Source: Halobacteriales archaeon QS_9_68_42 (GTDB lineage: Archaea; Halobacteriota; Halobacteria; Halobacteriales; Haloarculaceae). From it: DNA of 14,460 bases. How positions within the stretch are numbered: the first letter of the stretch is position 1; the number at the start of each line of letters is the position of its first letter. Made by a program: the position numbers and the translations under genes. The stretch is taken from NCBI GenBank assembly GCA_003022905.1, contig PXSE01000059.1:1-14460 (forward strand), given 5' to 3'. Below, piece after piece: positions 1 through 7,649 of the stretch. Under the pieces are notes generated by a model. That model was not told the DNA's origin, made no database searches, and worked only from the letters and a program-made list of their open reading frames with translations.

Positions 1-40
1 AAGCGACGGATTGAAACCGCCGCCGGGCCAGCCTCCGACA

Positions 41-1534
41 ATGACGCTCCGCGTTCTGAACACGCTCTCGGGCGAACGCGAGGAGTTCGAGCCGGCCGAC
101 CCCGACGATGTTCTGCTGTACTACTGCGGGCTGACGGTCTCGGACCACGCCCATCTCGGCCACGCCCGGACCTGGGTCCACGTCGACACCATCCACCGGT
201 GGCTCGAGCACCTCGGCTACGGCGTCCGCCACGTTGAGAACGTCACCGACATCAACGAGAAGATAACCGCCCGGGTCGGCGAGCGGACCGACGGGGAGAC
301 GCTCGGCGACGACGAACGCGAGGTGGCGACCCGGTTCACCGACCGCCTCCTGAGCGACATGCGCGCGCTGAACCTCGAGCGCGCGGAGGTGTACCCCCGC
401 GTCTCCGAGCACGTCCCCGAGATAATCGACCTCGTCGAGACGCTCCTCGGGGAGGGCTACGCCTACGAGTCCAACGGCTCTGTGTACTTCGACGTCACGG
501 AGTTCCCCGAGTACGGAAAGCTCTCGAACCAGCGCCTTGAGGACGTCGAGGCCCAGGGGGCGGACGACGAGCGTGCCGAGAAACGCAACCCGGCGGACTT
601 CGCGCTGTGGAAGGCCGGCGGCGTCGACGAGCCGGCGGTCGCGGAGCACCGCCGCGACGACGCCGAGTACGCCGTCGACGCACCGACCGGCGAGACGTGG
701 GACTCGCCGTGGGGCGAGGGCCGGCCCGGGTGGCACGTCGAGTGTTCGGCGATGTCGATGACCCACCTCGACGAGACGCTGGACATCCACATGGGCGGCC
801 GCGACCTGGTGTTCCCCCACCACGAAAACGAGATCGCCCAGAGCGAGGCGGCCACCGGCGAGGCGTTCGCCCGCTACTGGCTCCACGCCGACCTCTTCCG
901 GATGGGCGACGAGAAGATGTCCTCGAGCCTCGGCAACTTCATCCCGGTCCGGGAGGCCGTCGACCGGTTCGGTACCAACGCCCTGCGGATGTTCTTCCTG
1001 TCGGCGTCGTACAACTCGACGCAGACGTACAGCGAGGCCGCAATCGAGGAGGCCATCGAGCGGTGGGAACGGCTGGAGACGGCCCACGAGCGGGCCGCCG
1101 CGGCCGCCGACTCCGCCGACGCCCACACCAAGGTGGAGTCGGAACTCGAAGAGCGGGCCGCCGAGGCCCGCGAGGCGTTCGCCGACGCGATGAACGACGA
1201 CTTCAACACGCGGGAGGCGCTGGCGGCGCTGTTCGACCTCGCCGGCGCGGTCAACGGCTACCTCGACGACGCCGACGTTTACGACTATCGCGGCCTCCGG
1301 GAAACGGTCGAGGCCTTCGAGGACCTCGGCGAGGGCGTGCTCGGGCTCGACTTCGAGGGGGCGACCGAGGGGACGGCGACCCTCGCCGGCGAGCTGGTCG
1401 AGCTCGTCCTCGACGTGCGCGAGGAGGAGCGCGCGGCAGGCAACTACGAGCGGGCCGACCAGTTGCGGGACGACCTCGATGCGCTCGGCGTCGAGGTTCA
1501 GGACACCGACGACGGCCCGACCTACGACCTCTGA
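41..1534 (+). CDS. cysS: Cysteinyl-tRNA synthetase
   Basis: Class I aminoacyl-tRNA synthetase that charges tRNA-Cys with cysteine in the cytoplasm. The 497-aa product has the HIGH-type motif HLGH at residues 38-41, after the zinc-ligand Cys29 in YYCGL. Further zinc-site residues are Cys235 (in WHVECSAMS) and His260-His261 (in PHHENE). The KMSSS loop is at 292-296. The C-terminal half is the helical anticodon-binding region and ends in an acidic tail, giving a slightly longer protein than the roughly 460 aa of bacterial CysRS, as expected for a halophile. I chose the ATG at 41 over an in-frame TTG at 11 because family homology begins there and a TATA-like TTGAAA at 11-16 lies about 27 nt upstream, suggesting a leaderless mRNA. 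The TTG at 11 would fall inside that promoter. The gene is complete; whatever lies upstream is outside the window. Confidence 0.97.
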   Translation: MTLRVLNTLSGEREEFEPADPDDVLLYYCGLTVSDHAHLGHARTWVHVDTIHRWLEHLGYGVRHVENVTDINEKITARVGERTDGETLGDDEREVATRFTDRLLSDMRALNLERAEVYPRVSEHVPEIIDLVETLLGEGYAYESNGSVYFDVTEFPEYGKLSNQRLEDVEAQGADDERAEKRNPADFALWKAGGVDEPAVAEHRRDDAEYAVDAPTGETWDSPWGEGRPGWHVECSAMSMTHLDETLDIHMGGRDLVFPHHENEIAQSEAATGEAFARYWLHADLFRMGDEKMSSSLGNFIPVREAVDRFGTNALRMFFLSASYNSTQTYSEAAIEEAIERWERLETAHERAAAAADSADAHTKVESELEERAAEAREAFADAMNDDFNTREALAALFDLAGAVNGYLDDADVYDYRGLRETVEAFEDLGEGVLGLDFEGATEGTATLAGELVELVLDVREEERAAGNYERADQLRDDLDALGVEVQDTDDGPTYDL

Positions 1535-1600
1535 CCGCCGACCGAGTGAGTGGTCCCGCTAACCAAACGATAATCCGAGTTGGTCGTGAACAGGTCCCAC

Positions 1601-1605
1601 AGGAG
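1601..1605 (+). promoter_or_regulatory. Ribosome binding site of the TreT gene
   Basis: AGGAG lies 5 nt before the ATG at 1611 and fixes that start. A weak TATA-like stretch (CGATAATCC, about 1568-1576) lies further upstream. The 76-nt gap after cysS could therefore hold a promoter of its own, although read-through from cysS is also possible. Confidence 0.6.
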
Positions 1606-1610
1606 TCAGC

Positions 1611-2855
1611 ATGCACCACCGAGCGACTGACGACCTGCGTGTCGACGAGTACGACGCGTACCTGGACGACGGCCGCCGACGGGAGATACGGGAGACGGCG
1701 GCCGGACTGGACGACCTCCGGGTCGCCCACGTCAACTCGACGGCCAGCGGCGGCGGGGTCGCGGAGATACTCGACTCGCTCGTCCCATTGTTGAACGACG
1801 CCGGCGTCGAGACGGACTGGCTCGTCATGGAGGCCCCGGAGTCGTTCTTCGACGTGACGAAGGCGGTCCACAACGGCCTGCAGGGGGAAGCCGGCGAACT
1901 GACCGACTCGATGCGGGACACCTACCGGTCGGTGACCGAGGCGAACGCCGAGGCCGACCTGCCCGACTACGATGCCGTCGTGCTACACGACCCCCAGTCA
2001 CTGGGGATGGCGCCGGCGCTGGCCGAGCGGTTTCCGGAGACTGCGCTGGTCTGGCGATGTCACATTGACCTGACGGATGCGACGACGCCGTACCTCGAGT
2101 TCGTGACCTCGTACCTCGACCCCATCGACCGCGCAATCTTCACCCTCCCGGAGTACGCCGCCGGGGTCGAGGGCGTCGAGACGGACGTCGTCCACCCCGC
2201 CATCGACCCGCTGGCGGAGAAGAACCGCCCGCTCGCGGAACTCTCGGGCGAGGCCGCCGCCGCCGACTTCGACCGGTACCCCTTCGATGCCGACCGGCCG
2301 CTCGTCGCCCAGGTCTCGCGGTTCGACCCCTGGAAAGACCCGCTCGGGGTCGTCGAGGCCTACCGCGAGGCGACGGTGTCCGTCCCCGAGGCCCAGCTCA
2401 CCCTGGTCGGAGCGATGCCGGACGACGACCCCCAGGGGAAGGAGGTGTATCGGGAGGTCGAGGCCGCCACCGACGACGACTCGGACGTTCACCTCCTGAC
2501 GGACCTCCCCGACGCCGGCATCAACGCCATCCAGCGGGGCGCCGACGTGGTGCTCCAGAAGTCGCTCCGAGAGGGCTTTGCGCTGACCGTTTCGGAGGCG
2601 CTGTGGAAGGAGACGCCGGTCGTCGGGACCGACGTCGGCGGCATCCCATTGCAGGTCGAGGACGGCGTCAGCGGCTTCCTGAACGACCCGGCGGACGTTG
2701 ACGCGACTGCCGACAGCATTACCGAACTGCTATCGGACGACGCGATGCGCCGACAGTTCGGCTCCCGTGGCCGCCAGCGGGTCCGCGAGCGGTTCCTCAC
2801 GCCGCGACTGCTGTTGGACTACCTTGGGGTGTTCTCGCAGGCCACCGGGCGGTGA
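1611..2855 (+). CDS. treT: Trehalose synthase (TreT-type GT4 glycosyltransferase)
   Basis: GT4-family, GT-B fold glycosyltransferase of 414 aa. It most resembles archaeal TreT, which reversibly joins an NDP-glucose donor to free glucose to give trehalose. The N-terminal domain carries VNSTASGGGVAEIL (about residues 42-55), the glycine-rich acceptor-side loop typical of TreT, and WRCHIDLT (about 147-154). The C-terminal donor domain has QVSRFDPWKDP (about 235-245) and the conserved REGFALTVSEALW block, with the two glutamates of the E-x7-E motif at 321 and 329, followed by GTDVGGIP. Trehalose is an osmolyte in some haloarchaea, which fits, but the substrate is inferred from family resemblance. 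No trehalase, TreZ or TreY lies nearby. The gene follows cysS in the same direction and converges on padR. Some other retaining GT4 enzyme is the main alternative. Confidence 0.82.
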   Translation: MHHRATDDLRVDEYDAYLDDGRRREIRETAAGLDDLRVAHVNSTASGGGVAEILDSLVPLLNDAGVETDWLVMEAPESFFDVTKAVHNGLQGEAGELTDSMRDTYRSVTEANAEADLPDYDAVVLHDPQSLGMAPALAERFPETALVWRCHIDLTDATTPYLEFVTSYLDPIDRAIFTLPEYAAGVEGVETDVVHPAIDPLAEKNRPLAELSGEAAAADFDRYPFDADRPLVAQVSRFDPWKDPLGVVEAYREATVSVPEAQLTLVGAMPDDDPQGKEVYREVEAATDDDSDVHLLTDLPDAGINAIQRGADVVLQKSLREGFALTVSEALWKETPVVGTDVGGIPLQVEDGVSGFLNDPADVDATADSITELLSDDAMRRQFGSRGRQRVRERFLTPRLLLDYLGVFSQATGR

Positions 2856-2993
2856 GGGTCGCCGGCCGATCCCACCCGGGCCCGCCGTGGCGCCGCGTCG
2901 TCCCGTCGAACAATTGCTGTCGCTTGCCGTCGCCCCGCTCGACCGGAAACCCGCACCGCCGCGGCGCGCGTCAGTGCATCCCCTCGATGGCCG

Positions 2994-3491
2994 CTACTCC
3001 TGCTGTTCGAGTTCCTCGAGAGCCCGCTGGAAGACGAACCCGAGCGTCAGGTGCTGCTTCATCGCCGCCTCGAGGCGCTCCTCGACGGCCGCCTCGTCGT
3101 CGACGAAGTACTCCTTCGTCCGGACGAGTTCCCGCATCTCGAGGACCCCCTCCTCGTCCAGTTCGTGCAGCGTCGGGTAGACAGTCCCGGGGCTGAGCCG
3201 CGTCCCGAAGAACCGGTTTATGTCCTTCATGACGCCCTTGCCATGGGTGTCGCTTTCGCGGAGGCCGACGAGCAACATGAACAGTTCGGGAAGCGACTCC
3301 TTCACCAAGCCGTCGTCGATGTCGAGGGCCTTCTCGTCGTAGAGCGCGCCGGCGGTCTCCGCAACGAGGGCCGCCGTCTCGGCCGCCGGGTCGTCTTCCG
3401 TGTCGGCCTCGGCCGTCGTGTTGGTCCGCAACTGTCCGATCAGCGTCTCGACGGACGGCCCCCGGCTCTCGCCCTCAGTCTGATAGCTCAT
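2994..3491 (-). CDS. PadR-family transcriptional regulator
   Basis: A 165-aa cytoplasmic DNA-binding protein. The first 60 residues are acidic and unlike the family core. A PadR winged helix spans about residues 66-135: LPELFMLLVGL (helix 1), GKGVMKDINRFFG, then the signature SPGTVYPTLHELDEEGVLEM (100-119), where the recognition helix and the YPTL tetrad sit, and the wing VRTKEYFVDDE. The C-terminal helix (about 134-165) is the usual dimerisation arm. PadR proteins are mostly repressors that respond to small molecules or stress. No obvious target gene is adjacent: treT converges on it and decayed sequence lies upstream, so it may act on itself or at a distance. The ATG at 3491 is preceded by a clear TATA box and a palindrome, listed separately. 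Confidence 0.88.
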   Translation of the reverse strand: MSYQTEGESRGPSVETLIGQLRTNTTAEADTEDDPAAETAALVAETAGALYDEKALDIDDGLVKESLPELFMLLVGLRESDTHGKGVMKDINRFFGTRLSPGTVYPTLHELDEEGVLEMRELVRTKEYFVDDEAAVEERLEAAMKQHLTLGFVFQRALEELEQQE

Positions 3492-3515
3492 TCACCCGTC
3501 ACCACTTGGTTGTGC

Positions 3516-3548
3516 ATACCCCGTACTGTATCCTCATCGAGTATAAAT
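3516..3548 (-). promoter_or_regulatory. padR promoter with candidate operator
   Basis: On the minus strand a strong TATA box (TTATTTATAC, 3550-3541) lies about 54 nt before the padR ATG, predicting a transcription start near 3518 and a leader of about 27 nt. An inverted repeat ATAC-N8-GTAT at 3516-3531 covers the predicted start. PadR proteins typically bind a 4-8-4 palindrome (ATGT-N8-ACAT), so the geometry suggests autorepression. TATA box: seen. Operator role: inferred. Confidence 0.55.
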
Positions 3549-3599
3549 AACCCGGAGGGAATCGAGCGAAGAACACCGTAAGAAATCCTGAAGAAGCCT

Positions 3600-3990
3600 T
3601 TAACGAGGGATTAACGGTTCGGCGAAACCCCCCTTGTTCGAGACGCAGCGGGCCGTCATCTCCAGCGTTCCGCCGGCCGGAACCTCAAAAGCGACCCGGA
3701 CGTCCTGAGCGTTGCCGCCACACTACCTCGGCGTTCTCGACGCGCGCGCCGGCACAGGTCGACAGCGGCAGCGTCGCGGCGCCCGTCACCGGCCCCACGA
3801 GGTCGCTGTCGACTCGAATCGCCACACAGCGGTCGGTCGCGGTGACCAGCTCCGCGTCAAGATGGTACAAGGGCGTCGAGCACAGCCCCGGGTCGGCGTT
3901 CGCCGCGCTCCGGAGTTCCGGCTGGAGCGCGCGCTCTTCGAGAACTCGTCGCGACCGGATAGCCGAAGCGCCGGGGGTCCGGCGGCTCCC
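3600..3990 (-). pseudogene. Decayed or frameshifted gene fragment, function unknown
   Basis: Two minus-strand reading frames with protein-like content join across a shift near 3721-3726. The upstream frame contains LYHLDAELVTATDRCVAIRV and ATLPLSTCAGARVENAEV, then degenerates to a TGA at 3685-3687. One base over, the downstream frame reads CGGNAQDVRVAFEVPAG, then TLEMTARCVSNKGGFAEPLI, and stops with TAA at 3602-3600. Together they would form a cysteine-containing, beta-rich looking domain of roughly 110-130 residues. No ATG or GTG fits the start: upstream the frame stays open to the TctA stop, and the only early candidate is a TTG at 3870. I do not recognise the family. It may be a pseudogene, or a sequencing error may have broken a real small gene. 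Confidence 0.5.
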
Positions 3991-4161
3991 CCCTCCCAGT
4001 TCAGCGTCGCGGTCCGCCGGCTCCGGTACTGGCTCGTACTCGAGGCGGCGGCGGTGGCCTTCATGAACGGCGGCCCGTCCCCCTTCGACATCGACGAACG
4101 CGACGACGTCGGCCGCCTGCTCGCCGGCGTCGACCGTCTCGTCCGATTAGCTGACGAGTAG
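3991..4161 (+). other. Possible gene remnant convergent with the TctA-like gene
   Basis: The plus-strand frame ending at TAG 4159-4161 has uniformly GC-rich third positions over about 57 codons, with a hydrophobic then acidic composition (YWLVLEAAAVAFMNGG, then FDIDERDDVGRLLAGVDRL). Upstream the same frame turns arginine-rich and noncoding in character. It could be the 3' remnant of a lost gene overlapping the TctA stop. It could also be a mirror of minus-strand coding, since codon-aligned antisense frames in GC-rich genomes look alike. No function can be assigned. Confidence 0.25.
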
Positions 4162-5358
4162 CGGCCCGAACAGCACCCCCATCAGGGCGGCGCGGCGGGC
4201 GCGGAACCGGGCGGGGACGAGGCCGACTACCCCCGCCGCAAGATACGCGATGACGCCTGATGGCCCGGCGAACAGGTACGACAGGGCGGCCAGTCCCGCG
4301 AGTATCCCGACCGAGAGCAGCGTCGCATCGACCCGGCCGACGGCGGCGAGATACCGGTCGCCGACGGTGACCACAAGCAGGAAGCCGGCGGCCGCGGCGA
4401 GCGCGGCGGCCGCGAGCAGGTGCGGCAGCGACAGCGGCGCCCCGACCGAGCTGACGGCCATCAGGACGCCCGTCCGGGGGGACCCGAGCGCGATCAGCGC
4501 GAACAACGCGAAGATCGCGTTCGAGGTGTTGACGCCGGAGGTGGCGACGACGAACCCCCTGGCCCCGTACCGGCCGGGAACGGCGAACAGGGCTCCGGTC
4601 GCGGCGATGGCGCTCGAGACAGCGGGCACGTAGCCGACGACGGCGCCGGCGACGGCGCCGACGCCGGTCAGTCCCGCGAGTTCCGGTCTCGAGACGGCGA
4701 CGGCCGTGTCGCCTTGGGAGGGAATGCCACCGCCGCCGATGGCGTCGACGAGCACCGGCGCCCCGAACAGGCCGGCGAACAGCGGCGCGAGCATCCCGCC
4801 GGCCGAGAGCGGCGCCTCCGGGTCGAGGTCAAGCGCCGCGACCCCGAGCAGCCCGCTCGCAACCAGCGAGACGATGGCCCCGAGCATCGAGGAGGGCGTC
4901 CCCTCGGTGAGCACGAGTAGCGCCGCGATGCAGAGGAGAATCACCCCGAGGTTCGCTCGTATCGCCGGCCACGCGGCGACCATCAGCCGGGTCACGGGCA
5001 CGGCCAGCGGCACTGCAAGGAGGACGGCGCCGCCGCTGCCGAGCGCCGAGAGCCGTAGCGCCTCCCGGCCGCGGCCCTCGAGCACCAGTCGGTGTCCCGG
5101 GAGCGCGACGGCCGCCATCGAGGGGTCCGGGACGCCGAGCGCGAGCGACGGCACGATGTCTAGGAACGTATGGACGACGCCCGCCGACAGCATCGCCATC
5201 GCAATGTACAGCGGCGGTCCCGGGACCGATGGAGCGACCCCGGCAAGGAGGAACGCCATGTTGTTGGCGTGCAGGCCCGGCAGCAGGCCGCTTGCCGTCC
5301 CGAGAGCGATGCCTCCGGCGACGAAGGCGAACGCGAGGAGGGTGCCGGCTCCGAGCAT
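4147..5358 (-). CDS. TctA-like membrane permease
   Basis: A 403-aa polytopic membrane protein, almost continuously hydrophobic, with roughly 10-12 predicted membrane segments. It resembles the TctA (DUF112) subunit of tripartite tricarboxylate transporters. The N-terminal GxxLPGLHANN (24-33) corresponds to the conserved glycine- and proline-rich loop of TctA, and a second loop, GGGGIPSQGD (about residue 210), is also typical. Bacterial TctA is nearer 500 aa and works with TctB and the periplasmic binder TctC. Neither partner is visible here, so this shorter archaeal form may work alone or with proteins encoded elsewhere, and its substrate is unknown. I start it at ATG 5358, where the first membrane helix begins; the open frame upstream is arginine-rich and overlaps rpl12 antisense. 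It lies downstream of rpl12 in the same direction, beyond a probable terminator. Confidence 0.83.
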   Translation of the reverse strand: MLGAGTLLAFAFVAGGIALGTASGLLPGLHANNMAFLLAGVAPSVPGPPLYIAMAMLSAGVVHTFLDIVPSLALGVPDPSMAAVALPGHRLVLEGRGREALRLSALGSGGAVLLAVPLAVPVTRLMVAAWPAIRANLGVILLCIAALLVLTEGTPSSMLGAIVSLVASGLLGVAALDLDPEAPLSAGGMLAPLFAGLFGAPVLVDAIGGGGIPSQGDTAVAVSRPELAGLTGVGAVAGAVVGYVPAVSSAIAATGALFAVPGRYGARGFVVATSGVNTSNAIFALFALIALGSPRTGVLMAVSSVGAPLSLPHLLAAAALAAAAGFLLVVTVGDRYLAAVGRVDATLLSVGILAGLAALSYLFAGPSGVIAYLAAGVVGLVPARFRARRAALMGVLFGPLLVS

Positions 5359-5439
5359 CCGTCGGGGGCGGTTACCCCCGGTATCGTACTTGAACCTCCG
5401 GGTCGGGTCGCCCGCGTGGAGCCGCCGCTTCCGGGCCGC

Positions 5440-5454
5440 AAAAGAAAGAGGAAG
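5440..5454 (-). terminator. Probable terminator after rpl12
   Basis: In the minus-strand direction the tract CTTCCTCTTTCTTTT starts 11 nt after the rpl12 TGA (5468-5466) and is followed by GC-rich sequence. Pyrimidine- or T-rich tracts are the usual intrinsic termination signal in archaea. It separates the ribosomal operon from the TctA-like gene. Confidence 0.55.
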
Positions 5455-5465
5455 GTGTGTCGTCG

Positions 5466-5813
5466 TCAGCCGAACAGTTCGCCGAGGCCTTCGCCGCCGT
5501 CGCCGCCTTCGTTGTCGTCGCCGTCGTCGGCTTCCGCTTCCTCTTCGTCGGCCTCTTCGTCGGCCTCCTCGGCCTCCTCCTCTTCGGCCTCGGCCGCGCT
5601 GGCCGCGGCACCGCCGCCACCGCCCCCGGCGGGGACGGCCGCGGCCGTGTCGATGGCCTCCTCGACGTCGACGTCCTCCAGCGCGGCGACGAGCGCCTTG
5701 ACGCGGGACTCCTCGACATCGATGCCGGCCGCCTCGAGGACGTCCGTCAGGTTTGCTTCGTTGATCTCTTCGTCGGTCTCGTGCAGGATGAGTGCTGCGT
5801 AAACGTATTCCAT
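5466..5813 (-). CDS. rpl12: Ribosomal protein L12 (archaeal P1/P2-type stalk protein)
   Basis: A 115-aa archaeal stalk protein of the eukaryotic P1/P2 type, unrelated to bacterial L7/L12. Residues 1-60 ([20 protein letters not shown] onward) form the helical dimerisation domain that docks on the L10 C-terminal helices. It is followed by a Gly/Ala hinge (about 62-75), a long Glu/Asp run, and the conserved C-terminal tail GLGELFG, which contacts elongation factors. Several dimers bind one L10 to form the stalk. The ATG at 5813 follows the rpl10 TGA (5822-5820) by 6 nt, and the stop lies within GGGTGACC, so translation is probably coupled. It is the last gene of the rpl1-rpl10-rpl12 operon. Confidence 0.97.
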   Translation of the reverse strand: MEYVYAALILHETDEEINEANLTDVLEAAGIDVEESRVKALVAALEDVDVEEAIDTAAAVPAGGGGGGAAASAAEAEEEEAEEADEEADEEEAEADDGDDNEGGDGGEGLGELFG

Positions 5814-5819
5814 TGGTGG

Positions 5820-6875
5820 TCACCCGAACATGTCGCCGAGGGCGTCGCCGCCGTCGCCGCCGTCTTCGTCGTCGGCGTCGTCAGCGGTTTCCTCGGCAGG
5901 TTCTTCGTCGCTCGATTCCTCGTCGTCCTCGTCGGCCTCGGGCTCCGGCTCGGCCTCGGCCTCGGCGCCGGCCGCCGGGGCCTCGACGCCGCGGAGCTCC
6001 TCCGGCAGGGCCTCCTCGTCGTCGATGGCCGCCGCCAGCGCGCGCACCTGAGCGTCCGCCTTCGAGACCAGGTCGTCGGCCAGGTCGGGGCTCTCAACGG
6101 CCGCCGAGACGCCGACCGCCTTGGCGTCGCCCGCGGCCTCCGCGAGCAGCGAGGGCGCCGTCCGCGCCGTCGGGTACTCGGCGTTGATTGAGAGGTTCCG
6201 GGCCCCGGCCGCGGCGGATTCGACGTCCGTCCGGTAGGCCTCGACGTCGATGTCCAGCTCCTCGGGGGCGAACAGCACGCCCTCCGAGAACACGCTCCGG
6301 AGGTCCAGACCGACCTCCTTGGGCTCGATGCCGAGTTCGCCCAGCACGTTCGCCAGGTCAGCTGAGACCTCCTCGCCGGTCTCGAGGACGGTGGAGTCCT
6401 CGACGACCTTGATGGAGCCGCCCTCGATGCGGGCGTTGGCGCCGACCGACTGCAGGTCGCCGACGAACGGCCCGGGGTCGATGCCGGTGTCACCCTCCGG
6501 GATGACGATGTCGTTCGGGGCGACCTCGCCCGCGTTGATGGGCGCCGGCGTCTTCGAGGCCTCCAACTGCTGGTACAGCCCGAAGGGGTTGTCGTTCGTG
6601 CCGAGGAGGCCGACCTGCCCGGAGACGTGCTCGACGAGGTCCTCCAGGCCCTCGACCTCATCGAGGGCGCGCTGGATGAGCGTGTTCCGGGAGATGCGCA
6701 GGGCGGCGGTGCCGTACAGCTCGCGCCGCATGTCTTGGAGCTGTCGGCTCGGGATGCCCGTGACGTCGACGACCCCGATGGAGTCGTACCGCTCGAGGAA
6801 CTCGACGACGTCGTCGACCTCCTCGCGCTTCCACTGGGGAATCGTCTCGGTCTTGCGCTCGGATTCGGCGCTCAT
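5820..6875 (-). CDS. rpl10: Ribosomal protein L10 (archaeal P0, stalk base)
   Basis: A 351-aa archaeal P0-type L10, full length for the family. The N-terminal domain (about 1-110, [29 protein letters not shown]) binds 23S rRNA with L11. The archaeal/eukaryal insertion domain follows (about 111-190), then the helices that carry L12 dimers. An acidic low-complexity stretch leads to the tail GDALGDMFG, which matches the end of L12, so L10 itself can also contact translation factors. Its ATG overlaps the rpl1 TGA as ATGA (6875-6872), and a good ribosome binding site (GGAGGTG, 6887-6881) lies inside the rpl1 3' end, which points to coupled translation within one transcript. Confidence 0.97.
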   Translation of the reverse strand: MSAESERKTETIPQWKREEVDDVVEFLERYDSIGVVDVTGIPSRQLQDMRRELYGTAALRISRNTLIQRALDEVEGLEDLVEHVSGQVGLLGTNDNPFGLYQQLEASKTPAPINAGEVAPNDIVIPEGDTGIDPGPFVGDLQSVGANARIEGGSIKVVEDSTVLETGEEVSADLANVLGELGIEPKEVGLDLRSVFSEGVLFAPEELDIDVEAYRTDVESAAAGARNLSINAEYPTARTAPSLLAEAAGDAKAVGVSAAVESPDLADDLVSKADAQVRALAAAIDDEEALPEELRGVEAPAAGAEAEAEPEPEADEDDEESSDEEPAEETADDADDEDGGDGGDALGDMFG

Positions 6876-7510
6876 GCGGGCACCTCCACGGCCGGACCCA
6901 TTGTCGTCTTGACGTACACCGCGTCGATGTTCTGCGGGCCCTTCTCGAGGTCCGTGAACAGCCGACGCATGATGACGTCGATGTTGTCCGAGATGTCGTC
7001 GGCCGACATGTCCTCAGCGCCCACGCGGGTGTGGAACGTCCGCCGGTCGCGGGAGCGCACCTGGACGGTGTTCTTCATCCGGCTGACCGTCTCGACGACG
7101 TCGTCGTCGGGCTGTAGCGGCGTCGGCATCTTCCCCCGGGGACCGAGCACGGTCCCGAGGTACCGGCCGATGTCCTGCATCATGTTGGCCTCTGCAATGA
7201 AGAAGTCCGTGTCGTCGGCGAGGTCCTTCGCCGCGTCATCGTCGTCGTCGAGGTCCTCGAGATCGTCGCCGTCGAGCACCTCGTCCGCGACGTCCTCCGC
7301 ACGGAGGGCGGTCTCGCCCTCGGCGAAGACGACGATGCGCGTGTCCTGGCCCGTACCCGACGGTAGGACGATGCTCTCGTCCACCCGGTTGTTGGGGTCG
7401 TCTAAATCTAGATCGCGCAGGTTGATAGCGAGGTCCACCGTCTCACTGAAGTTCCGCTCGGGGGCCTCCTCTAGTGCGCGAGATACTGCGTCCTCTATCG
7501 AATCTGCCAT
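6872..7510 (-). CDS. rpl1: Ribosomal protein L1
   Basis: A 212-aa L1, the protein of the mobile L1 arm of the large subunit at the E site. Residues 1-65 and about 155-212 make domain I and the interrupted middle makes domain II, as in other archaeal L1 proteins. The conserved [10 protein letters not shown] loop is at about residues 123-132, and [19 protein letters not shown] is the RNA-binding strand region. Archaeal L1 commonly represses its own operon by binding an mRNA site that mimics its 23S site. A structured leader fitting that role lies just upstream. The start ATG at 7510 has a full ribosome binding site (GGAGGTGA, 7521-7514). First gene of rpl1-rpl10-rpl12. Confidence 0.97.
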   Translation of the reverse strand: MADSIEDAVSRALEEAPERNFSETVDLAINLRDLDLDDPNNRVDESIVLPSGTGQDTRIVVFAEGETALRAEDVADEVLDGDDLEDLDDDDDAAKDLADDTDFFIAEANMMQDIGRYLGTVLGPRGKMPTPLQPDDDVVETVSRMKNTVQVRSRDRRTFHTRVGAEDMSADDISDNIDVIMRRLFTDLEKGPQNIDAVYVKTTMGPAVEVPA

Positions 7511-7575
7511 CGTTCACCTCCGTAGTTGTTGCCACGAGGGCTCCTACGGTGTGAAACAGGCGTAGCCTGTCTCGT
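7511..7575 (-). promoter_or_regulatory. Structured 5' leader of the rpl1 operon (candidate L1 autoregulatory site)
   Basis: Two stems are visible in the minus-strand RNA. Hairpin 1 (7573-7553): GAGACAGGC, loop UAC, GCCUGUUUC, nine pairs including one G-U. Stem 2: CCGUAG (7549-7544) pairs perfectly with CUACGG (7525-7520) across an 18-nt loop. The 3' arm overlaps the first two bases of the ribosome binding site GGAGGTGA (7521-7514), so folding would partly mask it. The predicted start near 7573-7575 makes the leader about 65 nt. Similar length leaders with L1-binding structure are known upstream of L1 genes in archaea; binding here is inferred. Confidence 0.6.
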
Positions 7576-7594
7576 TTCGAGCGAGGAGGATGAC

Positions 7595-7602
7595 GTACTT
7601 AA
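7595..7602 (-). promoter_or_regulatory. TATA box of the rpl1-rpl10-rpl12 operon
   Basis: The minus strand reads CGC-TTAAGTAC here, an archaeal TATA element about 25 nt before the predicted leader start and similar to the CGC-TTAAAG element in front of rpl11. It shows that rpl1 can be transcribed independently of the genes upstream. Confidence 0.6.
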
Positions 7603-7649
7603 GCGCGTCGAACCGCCGCGACGCCGTTTGCCGGGGTTCGACGGCTCGG

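Noticed and set aside
607..1794. Long open frame of 395 codons overlapping cysS and the start of treT
   Set aside because: Extremely arginine-rich and out of phase with the well-supported cysS and treT frames; a typical shadow in GC-rich DNA.
5359..5823. Upstream extension of the TctA-like gene to a 558-aa protein
   Set aside because: The added 155 residues are low-complexity arginine/glycine and run through the rpl12 coding region in another frame. Family homology and the first membrane helix begin at 5358.
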